A DNA stretch of 64,000 nt from CAVVEC01 sp963747105 (GTDB taxonomy: Bacteria > Acidobacteriota > Terriglobia > Terriglobales > Acidobacteriaceae): NCBI GenBank assembly GCA_963747105.1, contig CAVVEC010000002.1, positions 62,001 through 126,000 on the forward strand, written 5' to 3'. The position numbers and the translations under genes were made by a program. Positions 53,880 through 63,012 of the stretch are shown here, in pieces. The notes below the pieces were generated by a model. The model was not told the origin of the DNA, made no database searches, and saw nothing but the letters and a program-made list of their open reading frames with translations. Numbering within the stretch: position 1 is the first letter of the stretch; each line of letters starts with the position of its first letter.

Positions 53880-54307
53880 CTTGAGCCCTCAATTTGACAA
53901 GAAGCTAAATGCTTTAGCCGGGTCTGAGTGTACGATTCGTGCAGCAAATGTAAAACATCACCACAAACCTTCGAAACATGTCCGCCAAGATTGGCTTCAA
54001 ACGCCTCCCATTCTCAACGTCGCGGCATTGAGAACCGCTGTCACCATTCAGCCAGAACAAAATGGGCCGCGCAATTGGACGATGGTATTGCCCATACTTT
54101 CCCATCAACTCTTCAGCCAGTCCCGAAAATCGATCAAAGTGAAGAAAACTTCCTCCCACACACTTGATACGAAGGTATCATCGATACCAAGGTCCAATTG
54201 TTTTACTCCCCTCATGTGTGGCTTAATCGCAATCGTTCGAGATGCACGTGGATCGGCCTTAGAAAAGATCGGGCTTAGAAAACTTTTTTTGTGAAGGAGA
54301 ACACAGC
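53880..54307. other. intergenic region with palindromes before the P460-like gene
   Basis: These 428 bases contain no convincing gene. A perfect palindrome GGTATC-ATC-GATACC sits at 54174-54188 beside a further GATAC (54167) and could be an operator for the downstream gene. A T-run (54283-54289) precedes the ribosome-binding AAGGAGAA. Confidence 0.5.
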
Positions 54308-54928
54308 ATGTCTGAACTTGTGACGAAATCTGTGGCGCAAGAACAACAAGAACAGAAGATAGAAACACGCACCGCCGTGGAACGTATCGCCGGCTTTACC
54401 ATCGTTGCGACAGCCGTGGCAGTGCTCGCCGTCCTCGTCGCCGCGGCCCTTTTCGCGCAAGGCCAAGACAAGGACAAGTACTCGCTGAAATCGCCGAGCG
54501 GAATCGCGTTCTCCGACTTCAGGGGATACGAGGACTGGGCTGTCGTCTCTTCCGCCCGGACCGACGAAGTGCTCAAGGTGATCGTCGCCAATCCGGCGAT
54601 GATCAAGGCGTACAAGGCCGGCGTTCCCGGCAACGGCCAGCCTTTCCCGGAGGGCTCCATGATCGTGAAGCTCCAGTGGAAGCCGAAGAAGAGCACGGAG
54701 GCGCCCTTCGTCGTGGATGTGCCAGACGTCTTTACCCAGGCTTTCGTCATGGAAAAGGACAGCAAGAGATTTCCGAAAACCGGCGGGTGGGGATACGCGG
54801 TGTTCAACTACGATGCCGCATCGGACAAGTTCACGGCCGATCCCAAAAGCCTCTCAGACTGCGGAAACGCGTGCCATACGGCCGTGAAGGCGAAGGACTA
54901 CATCTTCCACCCGTACCAGAAGCGTTGA
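54308..54928 (+). CDS. cytochrome P460-family protein with CX3CH motif
   Basis: The 206-residue protein has an N-terminal membrane anchor (IVATAVAVLAVLVAAALFA, about residues 32-50), then a P460-type beta domain: SPSGIAFSDFRGYEDWAVVSSA, FPEGSMIVKLQWKP, GWGYAVFNYD. Near the C-terminus lies DCGNACHTAVKAKDYIF, where C185 and C189-H190 are spaced CX3CH instead of the usual CX2CH for covalent heme c. P460 cytochromes oxidise hydroxylamine or reduce/oxidise nitrogen oxides; this subgroup's reaction is unknown. RBS AAGGAGAA. Confidence 0.85.
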   Translation: MSELVTKSVAQEQQEQKIETRTAVERIAGFTIVATAVAVLAVLVAAALFAQGQDKDKYSLKSPSGIAFSDFRGYEDWAVVSSARTDEVLKVIVANPAMIKAYKAGVPGNGQPFPEGSMIVKLQWKPKKSTEAPFVVDVPDVFTQAFVMEKDSKRFPKTGGWGYAVFNYDAASDKFTADPKSLSDCGNACHTAVKAKDYIFHPYQKR

Positions 54929-55013
54929 ACCGCGTGGGCCTCCGACGTCAAGTACGGTCTGTTGTTTTGCGTTCCGAGACAATAGGTGTATGTTCGCAAG
55001 GGAGAAGACAGCT

Positions 55014-55667
55014 ATGTGTTTCTCGGCGACGGCGAACTTCGTAGGCAGCGGAGTCATGGGTGCGGTCGGCGTCGTCACCTTGACCAAGGTGAAGCACCGG
55101 CGCGAACTGCTTTTCGCAGCGCTCCCCACGCTATTCGCCATTCATCAGTTTATCGAGGGATTCGTCTGGCTGGGATTGGATGGGATTCTTTCGCCTGCCG
55201 TGGCGCACGACATGGGCGCGGCGTTCATGCTTTATGCGCAAGGTCTCCTCCCTTTTTTGCTGCCGCTCAGCGTGCTTCTGTTCGAACCAAATGCGAAGAG
55301 CCGCAGCAGGATGTTGCCGTTCCTCATACTTGGCGGAGCAACTACGCTCTATATTTTGTGGGCGCTGACGGCATTCCCATTACAGCTGTATGTCAGAGGA
55401 AACAGTATCGTGTACATGAATCAAGCGACCAATAATACGGCGGTTGCGTTGCTCTACGTGATTGCAACTTGTGGTTCGCTGTTTTTTTCGAAGATCAAAA
55501 TGATGGTAATCTTCGGCGCGGCAAACCTGGCGATACTGCTGGTTGTAATGGAGGTCAAGCGCTACGCGTTCACGTCGTTATGGTGCGCGTACGCGGCGGT
55601 TGCAAGTGTGATCATACTCGCCTACTTCTGGAGAAGCCACAGAGAGCGGCCCTTCCTGTATGCCTAG
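55014..55667 (+). CDS. DUF6629-type membrane protein
   Basis: The start is ATG 55014 (MCFSATANFVGSGVMGAVG), the conserved opening of this family; an ATG 8 codons upstream gives an unconserved leader. Seven or so membrane segments follow, with LFAALPTLFAIHQFIEGFVWLGL as the family's conserved second helix. Function unknown. It follows the P460-like gene by 85 bases on the same strand and precedes the DyP scar. Confidence 0.8.
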   Translation: MCFSATANFVGSGVMGAVGVVTLTKVKHRRELLFAALPTLFAIHQFIEGFVWLGLDGILSPAVAHDMGAAFMLYAQGLLPFLLPLSVLLFEPNAKSRSRMLPFLILGGATTLYILWALTAFPLQLYVRGNSIVYMNQATNNTAVALLYVIATCGSLFFSKIKMMVIFGAANLAILLVVMEVKRYAFTSLWCAYAAVASVIILAYFWRSHRERPFLYA

Positions 55668-55775
55668 GAAGCTTGTGCGCGACGCGGTATCAGTTTGGTG
55701 GACGCCTGGAGAAATCGTGACGAAACCAAAGCAGCTTGATGAATGCAGGCACGACACTCGATGGAAACCGATCCG

Positions 55776-56863
55776 ATGAATACACCCCAAGCGGCAGGCA
55801 GCTTGCCTGTCCTGGCGCAAGCAGTAGCCGCGCCGCTCACTCGCGCCGCGATCTTCTTGATCGCGACGCTCAATCCGGGCTCTGAGAATCGCGCCACTCT
55901 GCGCTCGTTCTGCGGAGACCTCGCCGCACTGGTGCGCGCCGTGGAATTTCGCGACCTGGAAGGGGGCTTTCCTGCGTCATGGGGTTTGGCTCCGACGCGT
56001 GGGACCGCCTCTTCGGGCCGCCGCGGCCGGCAGAGCTGCACCGTCTTCCGGGAAATTCGCGCCGGAGCGCGGCATGCGGTCTCCACGCCGGGCGACCTGC
56101 TGTTCCACATCCGCGCCGAGCGCATGGATTTATGTTTCGAGCTGGCCACGCAGATTATGGCGCGCTCGGAAAAGCAGTTTCGCCAGTCGACGAAGTGCAT
56201 GGTTTCCGTTACTTCGATGACCGCGATCTCATGGGCTTCGTCGACGGGACGGAGAATCCCAGGGGCGCGGCCGCGACCGATGCCGTGCTCATCGGCGACG
56301 AGGACGCGGCGTTCGCCGGCGGCAGCTACGTCATCGTGCAGAAATATCTCCACGATCTGGGCGCATGGAATGCGCTCTCCACCGAGGCGCAGGAGCGCAT
56401 CATCGGCCGCACCAAGCTGTCGGACATCGAATTGGACGATTCCGTCAAGCCAACGTCCGCGCACAACGCGCTCACGACCATCGTCGAGAATGGGAAAGAG
56501 ATCAAGATCCTGCGCGACAACATGCCGTTCGGCCGGCCCGCGCATGGTGAATTTGGCACCTATTTCATCGGCTACAGCCGTTCGCCTCGCACCATCGAGC
56601 AGATGCTCGAGAACATGTTCATCGGCCGGCCGCCCGGCAACTACGACCGGCTGCTCGACTTCAGCCGCGCCGTCACTGGAAACCTGTTCTTCGTGCCGTC
56701 GGCGACATTTCTGGAGAACGTCACTGAAGATCAGCCTGTCGAAGATGACGGCAGCCGCGGTCTCCGCCCGCCGGCGGTCGCCGAAACCTCTTCATCCATC
56801 CCATCGGTGCGCGAGGGTTCGCTCGGCATCGGATCTCTCAAAGGAGACACACGACATGAATAA
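55776..56863 (+). pseudogene. DyP-type peroxidase gene with three frameshifts and intact encapsulin-targeting tail
   Basis: Pieces in two frames join into a dye-decolourising peroxidase. The first (from ATG 55776) ends near 55965 (GGGGG run); the second gives MGFGSDAWDRLFGPPRPAELH; the first frame returns near 56043 (FREIRAGARHAVSTPGDLLFHIRAERMDL); the second resumes near 56167 (GKAVSPVDEVHGFRYFDDRDLMGFVDGTENP) and is intact to the stop. GFVDG is the GxxDG heme-pocket motif. The C-terminus GSLGIGSLKG matches encapsulin cargo-loading peptides. The encapsulin start overlaps the stop by 8 bases. An intact operon would make a peroxidase-filled nanocompartment. Confidence 0.88.
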
Positions 56864-57676
56864 TCTTCATCGCGAACTTGCCCCCATTTCCGATGGGGCA
56901 TGGGCTCAGATCGAAGAGGAAACCTCGCGCACGCTCAAGCGCTATCTCGCCGGACGGCGCGTCGTCGACGTAAAGGGGCCGGCCGGCACCGGCCTTTCTG
57001 CCGTCGGCACCGGCCACCTGCGGACGATCGCCGCGCCGGCGAAAGGCATCGTCGCGCAGGCAGCGCGAGGTGAAGGCGCTGGTCGAGCTGCGCGTTCCGT
57101 TCGAGCTGGATCGCCAGGCGATCGACGATGTCGATCGGGGCGCGAACGACTCCGACTGGCAACCTGCGAAGGACGCTGCGCGACAGATTGCCTTTGCCGA
57201 GGACGGTGCCATATTCGAGGGCTATGCCGCCGCTGGCATTGGAGGCATCCGCCAAGGGACCAGCAATCCGAGTCATGACTCTCCCCGCCGACGTGCGTGA
57301 GTACCCGGAGGCCATTGCCCAAGGTTTAAGCCGGTTGCGTCTCGTCGGTGTCAACGGCCCCTATGCCGTGTTGCTCGGCGCCGACGCCTACACCGCACTC
57401 GCCGAAACCAGCGACCACGGATACCCGGTGTTGGAGCACGTCAAGCGGCTGGTCAAAGATCAAATCATCTGGGCGCCCGCTATCGCCGGCGCTTTCGTGC
57501 TGACCACTCGTGGCGGTGATTTCGAACTGCACATCGGGCAGGACGTCTCCATCGGCTATCTCAGCCACACCGACGCCGCTGTCCGCTTGTATTTGCAGGA
57601 GACATTCACTTTCCTTCTGCTCACCACCGAGGCTGCTGTCGCTCTGGTTCCTCCCGCGAAGGCGAAGAAGACTTGA
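56856..57676 (+). pseudogene. family 1 encapsulin shell protein gene with two frameshifts
   Basis: From ATG 56856 (preceded by AAGGAGA) the frame begins MNNLHRELAPISDGAWAQIEEE, the canonical encapsulin N-terminus. It shifts near 57060 to VKALVELRVPFELDRQAIDDVDRG and again near 57272 to MTLPADVREYPEAIAQ, which runs intact through NGPYAVLLGADAYTALAETSDHG, IIWAPAIAGAFVLTTRGGDFELHIGQDVSIGY and LYLQETFTFLLLTTEAAVAL to 57676. Both breaks fit one extra base. The combined length (~272 residues) is normal for the HK97-fold shell protein. Confidence 0.9.
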
Positions 57677-57979
57677 CGCCATGGAGACCATTCCGCTCGA
57701 ACAGTGGAAACCACCCCAGAACCTCACTTGCATTCGGGTCAAAGCCTGACGGATCAATTGATGCTCTGGTACAATTCATTCGCGGGGCATGGACAGATGC
57801 TCCGGGTTGGTGTTTGCCTGCGCAACAGTTTTGGACGGCGGTTTAGCTTGGTGTCCATGGTGTCCATTAGCCTCGGAATTTGGTTCTATGGGGTTGAAAT
57901 GGGCGACGTAGGCGAAACGATTGAACCTGAGGAAAGCCAGTAAATACGCGGGTTTCCGATAAAGGTAAGAAAACAAATT
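57677..57979. other. gap between encapsulin and tRNA-Asp
   Basis: No gene is supported in these 303 bases. CTGACG and TACAAT near 57747-57776 (18-base spacing) are a possible weak promoter for the tRNA. Confidence 0.4.
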
Positions 57980-58056
57980 GGGGACGTAGTTCAGTTGGTT
58001 AGAACGCTGCCCTGTCACGGCAGAGGCCGCGGGTTCGAGTCCCGTCGTCCCCGCCA
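57980..58056 (+). tRNA. tRNA-Asp (GTC), attachment site of the downstream element
   Basis: GGGGACG pairs with CGTCCCC; anticodon stem CTGCC/GGCAG with loop CTGTCAC gives anticodon GTC. T-loop TTCGAGT. Discriminator G and encoded CCA (58054-58056). A tyrosine integrase scar begins 26 bases downstream, so its 3' end is the likely attL/attB. Confidence 0.95.
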
Positions 58057-58082
58057 TTCTTTTGAATGGTTTACAGCGATTC

Positions 58083-59202
58083 TCATACGGCTTCCTGATC
58101 CACAATCAATCCGCAGAACCGATCCTGCGCACTGATCTTGTTGTCGTTATCGCCTTGCGTGTAGAGGTCGAGCGTCGTTTGCGACTTTGAATGTCGAAGC
58201 ATCGTCTGCACAGTCTTCACGTCCGTGCCCGACTTCACAAGCCAATTACTGAGACTGTGACGAAGGTTGTGAAGCCCAAAGCGGTACCCGTCAGGGACGC
58301 TTACGCCAGCCGCTATCGCAGCCGGACGCAAGTAGTTCCTGACAAATACCGAGGCACAGACTGGGATCGAACCTTCTTCCTTCTTGATGGAAAAACAAAG
58401 TCGGTGTCGGCTGTGTAGGGGCTTGCTTCCTTCCAAACTCGAAGGTAGTGAGCCAAGATCGAGCCGAGCGCGACGGTGGAGTCCGACGCTATCGTCTTTG
58501 TCTCGCCGTCCTTACCTTTCCTCCAACGTTTACTGACCCGGATTTCGTTCTCATCCCATAGGATGTCCGCCCATCGCAGGGCAATGACCTCGCTTGCACG
58601 TAGTGCTGTTGCTGCGACGGTGAACACCAGCGTAAAGTACAGCAGATCGGTCAGAGATCGCAGGATCATGAGCGTCTGTTGCGGTGTGATCTTAATTGCC
58701 TTGTACTTGGACTTCACACCTTTCAGCCGCCAGCCGCTACACGGATTTAAGGAACAGTATTCCTCGAACATTCCGTACTCGTAGACGGCGTGCATGATGC
58801 CCTTGATTTTCCCCCTCGTCGGCCCGCTGTAGTCGAGCAGCCTTGAGCCAATCCCGCACGTCCTTACGCTTGATGTCGTCGGCAACGGTGTTTCCCCATG
58901 CCGGGATCATCACCTTCTTCACGTAATGGACAACGGCATCGTCGTGGGTTTCCTCGTCAAGATAACGCAGAGCAAGCACACCGAACGTGACAGATTCGGT
59001 TGCGTTCCTTGTTGATCTCGGCTCGGAGTCCCATTTCGTCAACCTTCTTCCACGCGGCGGACTCGGTATTCAATTCGCTTACTGTTCCGACGCGCTTGGT
59101 GTTCTCGACTCGCTTCCCGTCTTTCTCGGTGCGGTATCGAAAATACCAGACCATCCCTTCCTTCCTTCGAACCTGCCTTAAACTTCCTTGCTGGTAACTC
59201 AT
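58083..59202 (-). pseudogene. tyrosine recombinase/integrase gene with three frameshifts
   Basis: Read from ATG 59202 (MSYQQGSLRQVRRKEGMVWYF, an Arm-type DNA-binding start), the protein is spread over four pieces: breaks lie near 59000, 58810 (GGGG/AAAA run) and 58374. The SAM-like core-binding part is in pieces 1-3 (KDVRDWLKA, KIKGIMHAVYEYGMFEEY). The catalytic set survives: Arg in TALRASEVIALRW, HxxR in LHNLRHSLSNWL, and the Tyr nucleophile in TTLDLYTQ. The position just after tRNA-Asp and reading toward it is typical. The element cannot excise by this enzyme if the breaks are real. Confidence 0.9.
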
Positions 59203-59453
59203 CTGGTCTCCGTTTCCGAAGACCGCCCTGCTCTCATTTTGGAGCCATTGCTGGCGGACTGCAACACGAAAGCCGCAAGCTCGGAAAGGCGGAACAGCCA
59301 TGACTTCCGAGACCCGCCTCCGAAGGGATGTGCGGGGACTTGTCCGGTTCGGGCTAGGTGCAGCAGATGCTTTCGGGAACAGCACAGGAAGTGGGCTGCG
59401 CGAGCGGCATCGACGAAAGGCTCCAAGTTCTCCATCTCTGAAAGGTTCTTCAT
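59199..59453 (-). CDS. excisionase/AlpA-like helix-turn-helix protein
   Basis: The 84-residue protein (start ATG 59453, MKNLSEMENLEPF) has a MerR/excisionase-type HTH: EPFVDAARAAHFLCCSRKHLLHLARTGQVPAHPFGG, then KSWLFRLSELAAFV. Such proteins recruit or direct the integrase at att sites and may repress transcription. Its stop overlaps the integrase start (ATGA), so the two genes are translationally coupled. Confidence 0.82.
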   Translation of the reverse strand: MKNLSEMENLEPFVDAARAAHFLCCSRKHLLHLARTGQVPAHPFGGGSRKSWLFRLSELAAFVLQSASNGSKMRAGRSSETETR

Positions 59454-59505
59454 CACGGTGTGGTCGCTCCGCAACCCTTTGACCTATTGACAGGATAGCT
59501 GCTAT

Positions 59506-59542
59506 GTTACGGATACTCATCTTGACCGTTACATACCGTAAC
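59506..59542. promoter_or_regulatory. three GTTACGG operator-like repeats
   Basis: GTTACGG (59506), CCGTTAC (59526) and CCGTAAC (59536) lie within 37 bases between the divergent HTH and 59548 genes. Related GTTACGG and GTAACGG recur at 60513-60529. They are likely sites of one DNA-binding protein, perhaps the HTH protein encoded next door. Confidence 0.55.
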
Positions 59543-59547
59543 CGATT

Positions 59548-60330
59548 ATGAAGGCGCAAACCGAGCCTCACGCCCTATCGCTCCCGATCCTGATCGCTGG
59601 TACGCCGACAGGTGCGATGAAAAAGGGTGATGCAGAGGGGGTAGCGCTAATGTTGGCTCCCCCTATGGGAGACGCAGTCTTATTACGACTCCCAGTGTCC
59701 TTGCCCGTGCGCAAGTTCAAAGATACCGACTTCAGAAGGGCGCAGGAACTCATGGGCGAGATTGGGACCACGCGCTTCGTGGCACTCAGATTGCTTCAGA
59801 CTGCCATAGCTAGGAAACAGCCAGAGGACATCAAGAGCGCTCGGGACAAACTATGCGCAGCCGCCGCGTACGACTACCAACGAATGCACGAAATCGAGCA
59901 ACTAGAGGAGAAGCAGAGTAAAAAGATGACGAGCATTTATCCAGAAGGTTCGTTAATGGATGAGTTGTTCCGCATATACCACCCCGGTGATCTCGCCGAT
60001 GAAACCAAGAAGGTGACCACAAGGTATCTCACTGAAGATGCGGTGCGCTTATTTGCGACGGAAACGACCGCCGCACTGAGGGGCGTGCAATTAGTTCTGT
60101 GGCAATCAGGCACCCGCTTGATGCCTGCGCTGTATTGCGATAACCATGTGACTGCCGCGTATGCGACTGCGATATTTGGCAGGCGTTGGAAAGTCTGCCC
60201 GCACCTATCTTGCGGGGAATGGTTTATCCCAACCCGCGCCAAGCAGGACTTCTGCTGCCCGGCCCATCGCGAGGCGCATCGAGTGGCGCGATGGCGGGCG
60301 CGGCACAAAGAAGGATCGAAACGACGCTAG
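59548..60330 (+). CDS. unknown protein with C-terminal zinc-finger-like motif
   Basis: The 260-residue protein has an N-terminal ~90-residue beta-rich part, a helical middle (LREAEEKQSKKMTS region) and a C-terminal ~45-residue finger: CPHLSCGEWFIPTRAKQDFCCPAHREAHRVARWRARH, a C-x4-C...C-C-x3-H pattern like CGNR or related zinc ribbons in actinobacterial and acidobacterial regulators. It diverges from the excisionase gene across the GTTACGG sites. Function unknown; a cargo or regulator of the element. Confidence 0.72.
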   Translation: MKAQTEPHALSLPILIAGTPTGAMKKGDAEGVALMLAPPMGDAVLLRLPVSLPVRKFKDTDFRRAQELMGEIGTTRFVALRLLQTAIARKQPEDIKSARDKLCAAAAYDYQRMHEIEQLEEKQSKKMTSIYPEGSLMDELFRIYHPGDLADETKKVTTRYLTEDAVRLFATETTAALRGVQLVLWQSGTRLMPALYCDNHVTAAYATAIFGRRWKVCPHLSCGEWFIPTRAKQDFCCPAHREAHRVARWRARHKEGSKRR

Positions 60331-60512
60331 ACGCCAGTCCCTTCGGATAGCAACCATCCACTTAATCATCCGTGCGGCAACAATCAGTCCCTTCCGCAGA
60401 CCTGTAAGAAGACCCTTAACTTCTTCCCAAACAAAAATAGCAAGTGAGATTGCCTCAAGACCGCATGAAACACCTGCGACCGAGGCACTCGTCCAGCGTT
60501 CCTGCCCTCTGC

Positions 60513-60529
60513 GTTACGGTCTGTAACGG
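60513..60529. promoter_or_regulatory. second GTTACGG site
   Basis: GTTACGG and GTAACGG, three bases apart, lie 70 bases upstream of the 60596 gene and match the motif at 59506-59542. Confidence 0.5.
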
Positions 60530-60595
60530 TCATTTCGACGGTTCGTCTTTGCACTGTTAGCGTGGGTATTAGAGAAGTAGAGGAGGAACTACAAA

Positions 60596-60871
60596 ATGAA
60601 AGATTCGATTAAACGTAGTGTACTTGTGTTTTTCGCAAAGTTTTTCGGCAAGGCGATGTTCGCATCGCTTCGCCTTTATGGAATAACAGCAATGATCATC
60701 TCTGATCCGTCAACCGAGGAAATCTTGATGGAGTTTCCTCGACAGGCGTGGTTTCGAAGCGGGGAAACTGACGCCAAAGAGGAGGCTGTATGTGAAGCGT
60801 TTGCTGCCCGACTCCACGAGCAATACAGCACAAAGGGGTTGGGGAATGAAGAATCACATGGCAGAGAATAA
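60596..60871 (+). CDS. small hypothetical protein of the element
   Basis: The 91-residue frame starts at ATG 60596 with a strong AGGAGGA 8 bases upstream. It has a hydrophobic N-terminal half (VLVFFAKFFGKAMFASLRLYG) and a charged C-terminus. The segment ITAMIISDPSTEEILMEFPRQAW looks like a small beta-hairpin. No family recognised. Confidence 0.6.
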   Translation: MKDSIKRSVLVFFAKFFGKAMFASLRLYGITAMIISDPSTEEILMEFPRQAWFRSGETDAKEEAVCEAFAARLHEQYSTKGLGNEESHGRE

Positions 60872-61015
60872 AGAGACATCCACTCGCGGGGCCGCCAAGG
60901 GACAAAAACTGTTGGGGTGCTGAAGACGATGAGAGCGGAGAGAACACCGATCCATCGGAAGTGGACGGGGTCGAGTATTAGGAACGTGTGAGGCAATTCG
61001 TTCGAGGAGACAAGT

Positions 61016-61261
61016 ATGAAAGGGCCGATGAAATTGATCGACGCTTATTCGGGACTCATGGAGTGCCGCGTCTGTGGCAGCCGCCACTGTGGAAACCTAC
61101 AGTCTGGGCTAGAGAGGGCTGATGGCATTACTCGGTATCGCAAGGGCAGCTATCAATGCAGCGACGAGATTTGCCCGACTAACCGTAAAGAGTGGGATGC
61201 GAGCAAGCAGCGATACGTCAAACTGAATTGGCGAAAGCTGGTGCAGGCTGCGGCAGCGTAA
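61016..61261 (+). CDS. small zinc-ribbon protein
   Basis: The 81-residue frame starts at ATG 61016 with GAGGAGA upstream. CRVCGSRHCG and YQCSDEICP form two Cys pairs about 30 residues apart, a zinc-ribbon typical of small phage and satellite proteins. The C-terminus is basic. Function unknown. Confidence 0.65.
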   Translation: MKGPMKLIDAYSGLMECRVCGSRHCGNLQSGLERADGITRYRKGSYQCSDEICPTNRKEWDASKQRYVKLNWRKLVQAAAA

Positions 61262-61480
61262 TGAAAAATTCCACCGCGGCGCAGCGTCGAAGGATGTGTG
61301 CTTTGAGGTGGAAGGTTACGGAGCATCCCCGGCAGCCCGACTCGGTGGAAATTTCGAAGAACTAGTCGGTCATCGCGTATTAGGAAGAAGCCGAAACGCC
61401 GTTCACGGCGTTCGTTGGGGATGACCTCCCAACGCTGATGAGGGCGAAAGCTCCACGGGCAGGTCACAAGGAAAAATACA

Positions 61481-61765
61481 ATGAGATTTCATTTCGACAC
61501 AATGCCCCTTTCGGGGATGACAGATGTAATTAGTATCCAAGCCATAGGAATGACGGGCGATAACCACTTTGTCATCGAGGCTGAAACGGAGGACGAAGCT
61601 ACGCAGAAATTGCTCGACTTGCTAGAAATGCGAGTTTTGCAAGGATGGGTCCGTCCTGCAACCGAAGACGAAGCCGAGGAATTTGAACTGGAGCAGAAGG
61701 AAGCCAAGAGAAGTCACGAGTTTACTACCCAACTGATCGAGCGAATCAAAGAGGACATGAAATGA
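61481..61765 (+). CDS. hypothetical acidic protein
   Basis: The 94-residue frame (MRFHFDTMPLSGMTDVISIQ) contains FVIEAETEDEATQKLLDLLEM and an acidic C-terminal helix. ATG 61481 has AAGGAAAAA upstream. The stop overlaps the next start (ATGA). No family recognised. Confidence 0.6.
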   Translation: MRFHFDTMPLSGMTDVISIQAIGMTGDNHFVIEAETEDEATQKLLDLLEMRVLQGWVRPATEDEAEEFELEQKEAKRSHEFTTQLIERIKEDMK

Positions 61766-62025
61766 CCAAGCAACTTAAACGCCGCCGATCAGAGATCGTG
61801 CAAAGCTCGAAGCGACCGTCAAAGGTGTCCGTTTTGGCGGAACTCCTGCGGGTAACAGAACAAGCCGGGACGATGGAAATCAGCCGAGATTATTTCAGAG
61901 CCAATAGCAGGTTCAGAGACAAGTGGAACATGTACTGGGTCTCATTCAAGGCATTCCTCGCTGCTGCATGGAGGACAACGATTTGTACTACTCGGCGCTC
62001 GTGGAATTTGTGGACGCAACAGTAA
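61762..62025 (+). CDS. hypothetical basic protein
   Basis: The 87-residue frame is coupled to the previous gene by an ATGA overlap. The first ~55 residues (SKRPSKVSVLAELLRVTEQAGTMEISRDYF) look protein-like; the Trp/Thr-rich end after FKAFLAA may be a frameshifted tail. Function unknown. Confidence 0.5.
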   Translation: MTKQLKRRRSEIVQSSKRPSKVSVLAELLRVTEQAGTMEISRDYFRANSRFRDKWNMYWVSFKAFLAAAWRTTICTTRRSWNLWTQQ

Positions 62026-62121
62026 CTACAACCAAGGCTTCAGAAGAGTGAACATGCTCACAGAAGAAGCGGCAGCAAGCCTACGAAGAAGCAACGGACG
62101 GGTGCCGCCGCTCGGTATTGG

Positions 62122-62328
62122 GTGACGAGCGACAATGCTCCGCAATGGGAGCGGGTCAAGCCGGACGAAGAAGTGCACCCTCTGGCGGAACTTGACTGGG
62201 AGAAGGAGCCGACGTGGAATGAGCCGCTGGTCACAACTCCTCTACTCCATCTAGGCTCTGCACTGGTGATTCAACCGCTTGCGCCTTTTGCGCGGCCCAG
62301 CGAAACAGACCCCGTTGCCGCCATGTGA
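62122..62328 (+). CDS. doubtful small hypothetical protein
   Basis: The frame starts with GTG/ATG-like codons and begins VTSDNAPQWERVKPDEEVHPLAELDWEKEPTWNEPLV, which reads protein-like for ~38 residues. The rest overlaps a better supported minus-strand frame, so the true end or the gene itself is uncertain. Confidence 0.3.
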   Translation: MTSDNAPQWERVKPDEEVHPLAELDWEKEPTWNEPLVTTPLLHLGSALVIQPLAPFARPSETDPVAAM

Positions 62329-62567
62329 TCCGCCCGTCGAAGTACGCCTGCTCGACCATCTCCCAAATCTCGTCGAGTAGCCGTGCTTTCGCTCGGCTAC
62401 TCCCATAGAGGTTGGGTCCGACCACGGAGACCTTGCGGGGCAGCCTGCACCTCCCGCGCTTTCGCCTCCTGCGCCTCCGTTCCGTGGACGGGACACATGT
62501 CCCGATCCTCGCGGAGCAGGATGTCGCACAGACACTCCTCTGCATGACTCTCTGAAGCAGTAAGCAT
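62231..62567 (-). pseudogene. hypothetical phage-like protein with a frameshift
   Basis: From ATG 62567 the frame reads MLTASESHAEECLCDILLREDRDMCPVHGTEAQEAKA (Cys-rich, CxC and CPVHG) and breaks near 62420; the alternate frame continues GPNLYGSSRAKARLLDEIWEMVEQAYFDGRITWRQRGLFRW to 62231. The joined product would be about 110 residues. The zinc-like cysteines at the start recall small phage proteins. Function unknown. Confidence 0.5.
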
Positions 62568-62677
62568 TCGATTCCTCCAGCCTCGGTCCACCGAGGCTTT
62601 CCCTTACCTACGGAATGGAAAGTCGTCTTTTGCTTTGACAACTGCGAGGAATTTTGCGACTTCGCGTCTCTTTGTAC

Positions 62678-62872
62678 ATGAAGTCAGACCTCATCAGGCA
62701 GAAGTTCCACGAGCTTCACAGTGCTGGATTGCCCTATGCCGACATTTGCCAGCAACTTGGGATCAGCCCGCGCACTGCGAGCAACTGGGCGCGGGAGATG
62801 AGGCTGCCACGGCGAAACGGTGGCCCGCGTCGCGATAGGTGGATGCCCGGCACAAAGCCGAAAATCGGCTGA
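62678..62872 (+). CDS. small helix-turn-helix DNA-binding protein
   Basis: The 64-residue frame from ATG 62678 (MKSDLIRQKFHELHSAGLPY) contains a homeodomain-like HTH: ADICQQLGISPRTASNWAREMRLP, followed by a basic tail. It resembles resolvase-tail or terminase-small-subunit-like HTHs. In this element it may regulate the downstream primase gene. Confidence 0.65.
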   Translation: MKSDLIRQKFHELHSAGLPYADICQQLGISPRTASNWAREMRLPRRNGGPRRDRWMPGTKPKIG

Positions 62873-63012
62873 CTTTGCGTATCTATTAGTGCTGGAGTCT
62901 TCGGGTCGCACCGAGATTCAAACCGGGGAGCGGGCTTCGTCCTGTCGCCTGCTCCCGAAACGGTTCCCAGCCGCTCTCAGCAAGCGAAACGACAGGCAAA
63001 GAAGCACAGGAT

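Noticed and set aside
54259..54807. Minus-strand open frame opposite the P460-like gene
   Set aside because: The plus-strand frame has a ribosome-binding site, a membrane anchor and family motifs; the minus frame is its shadow.
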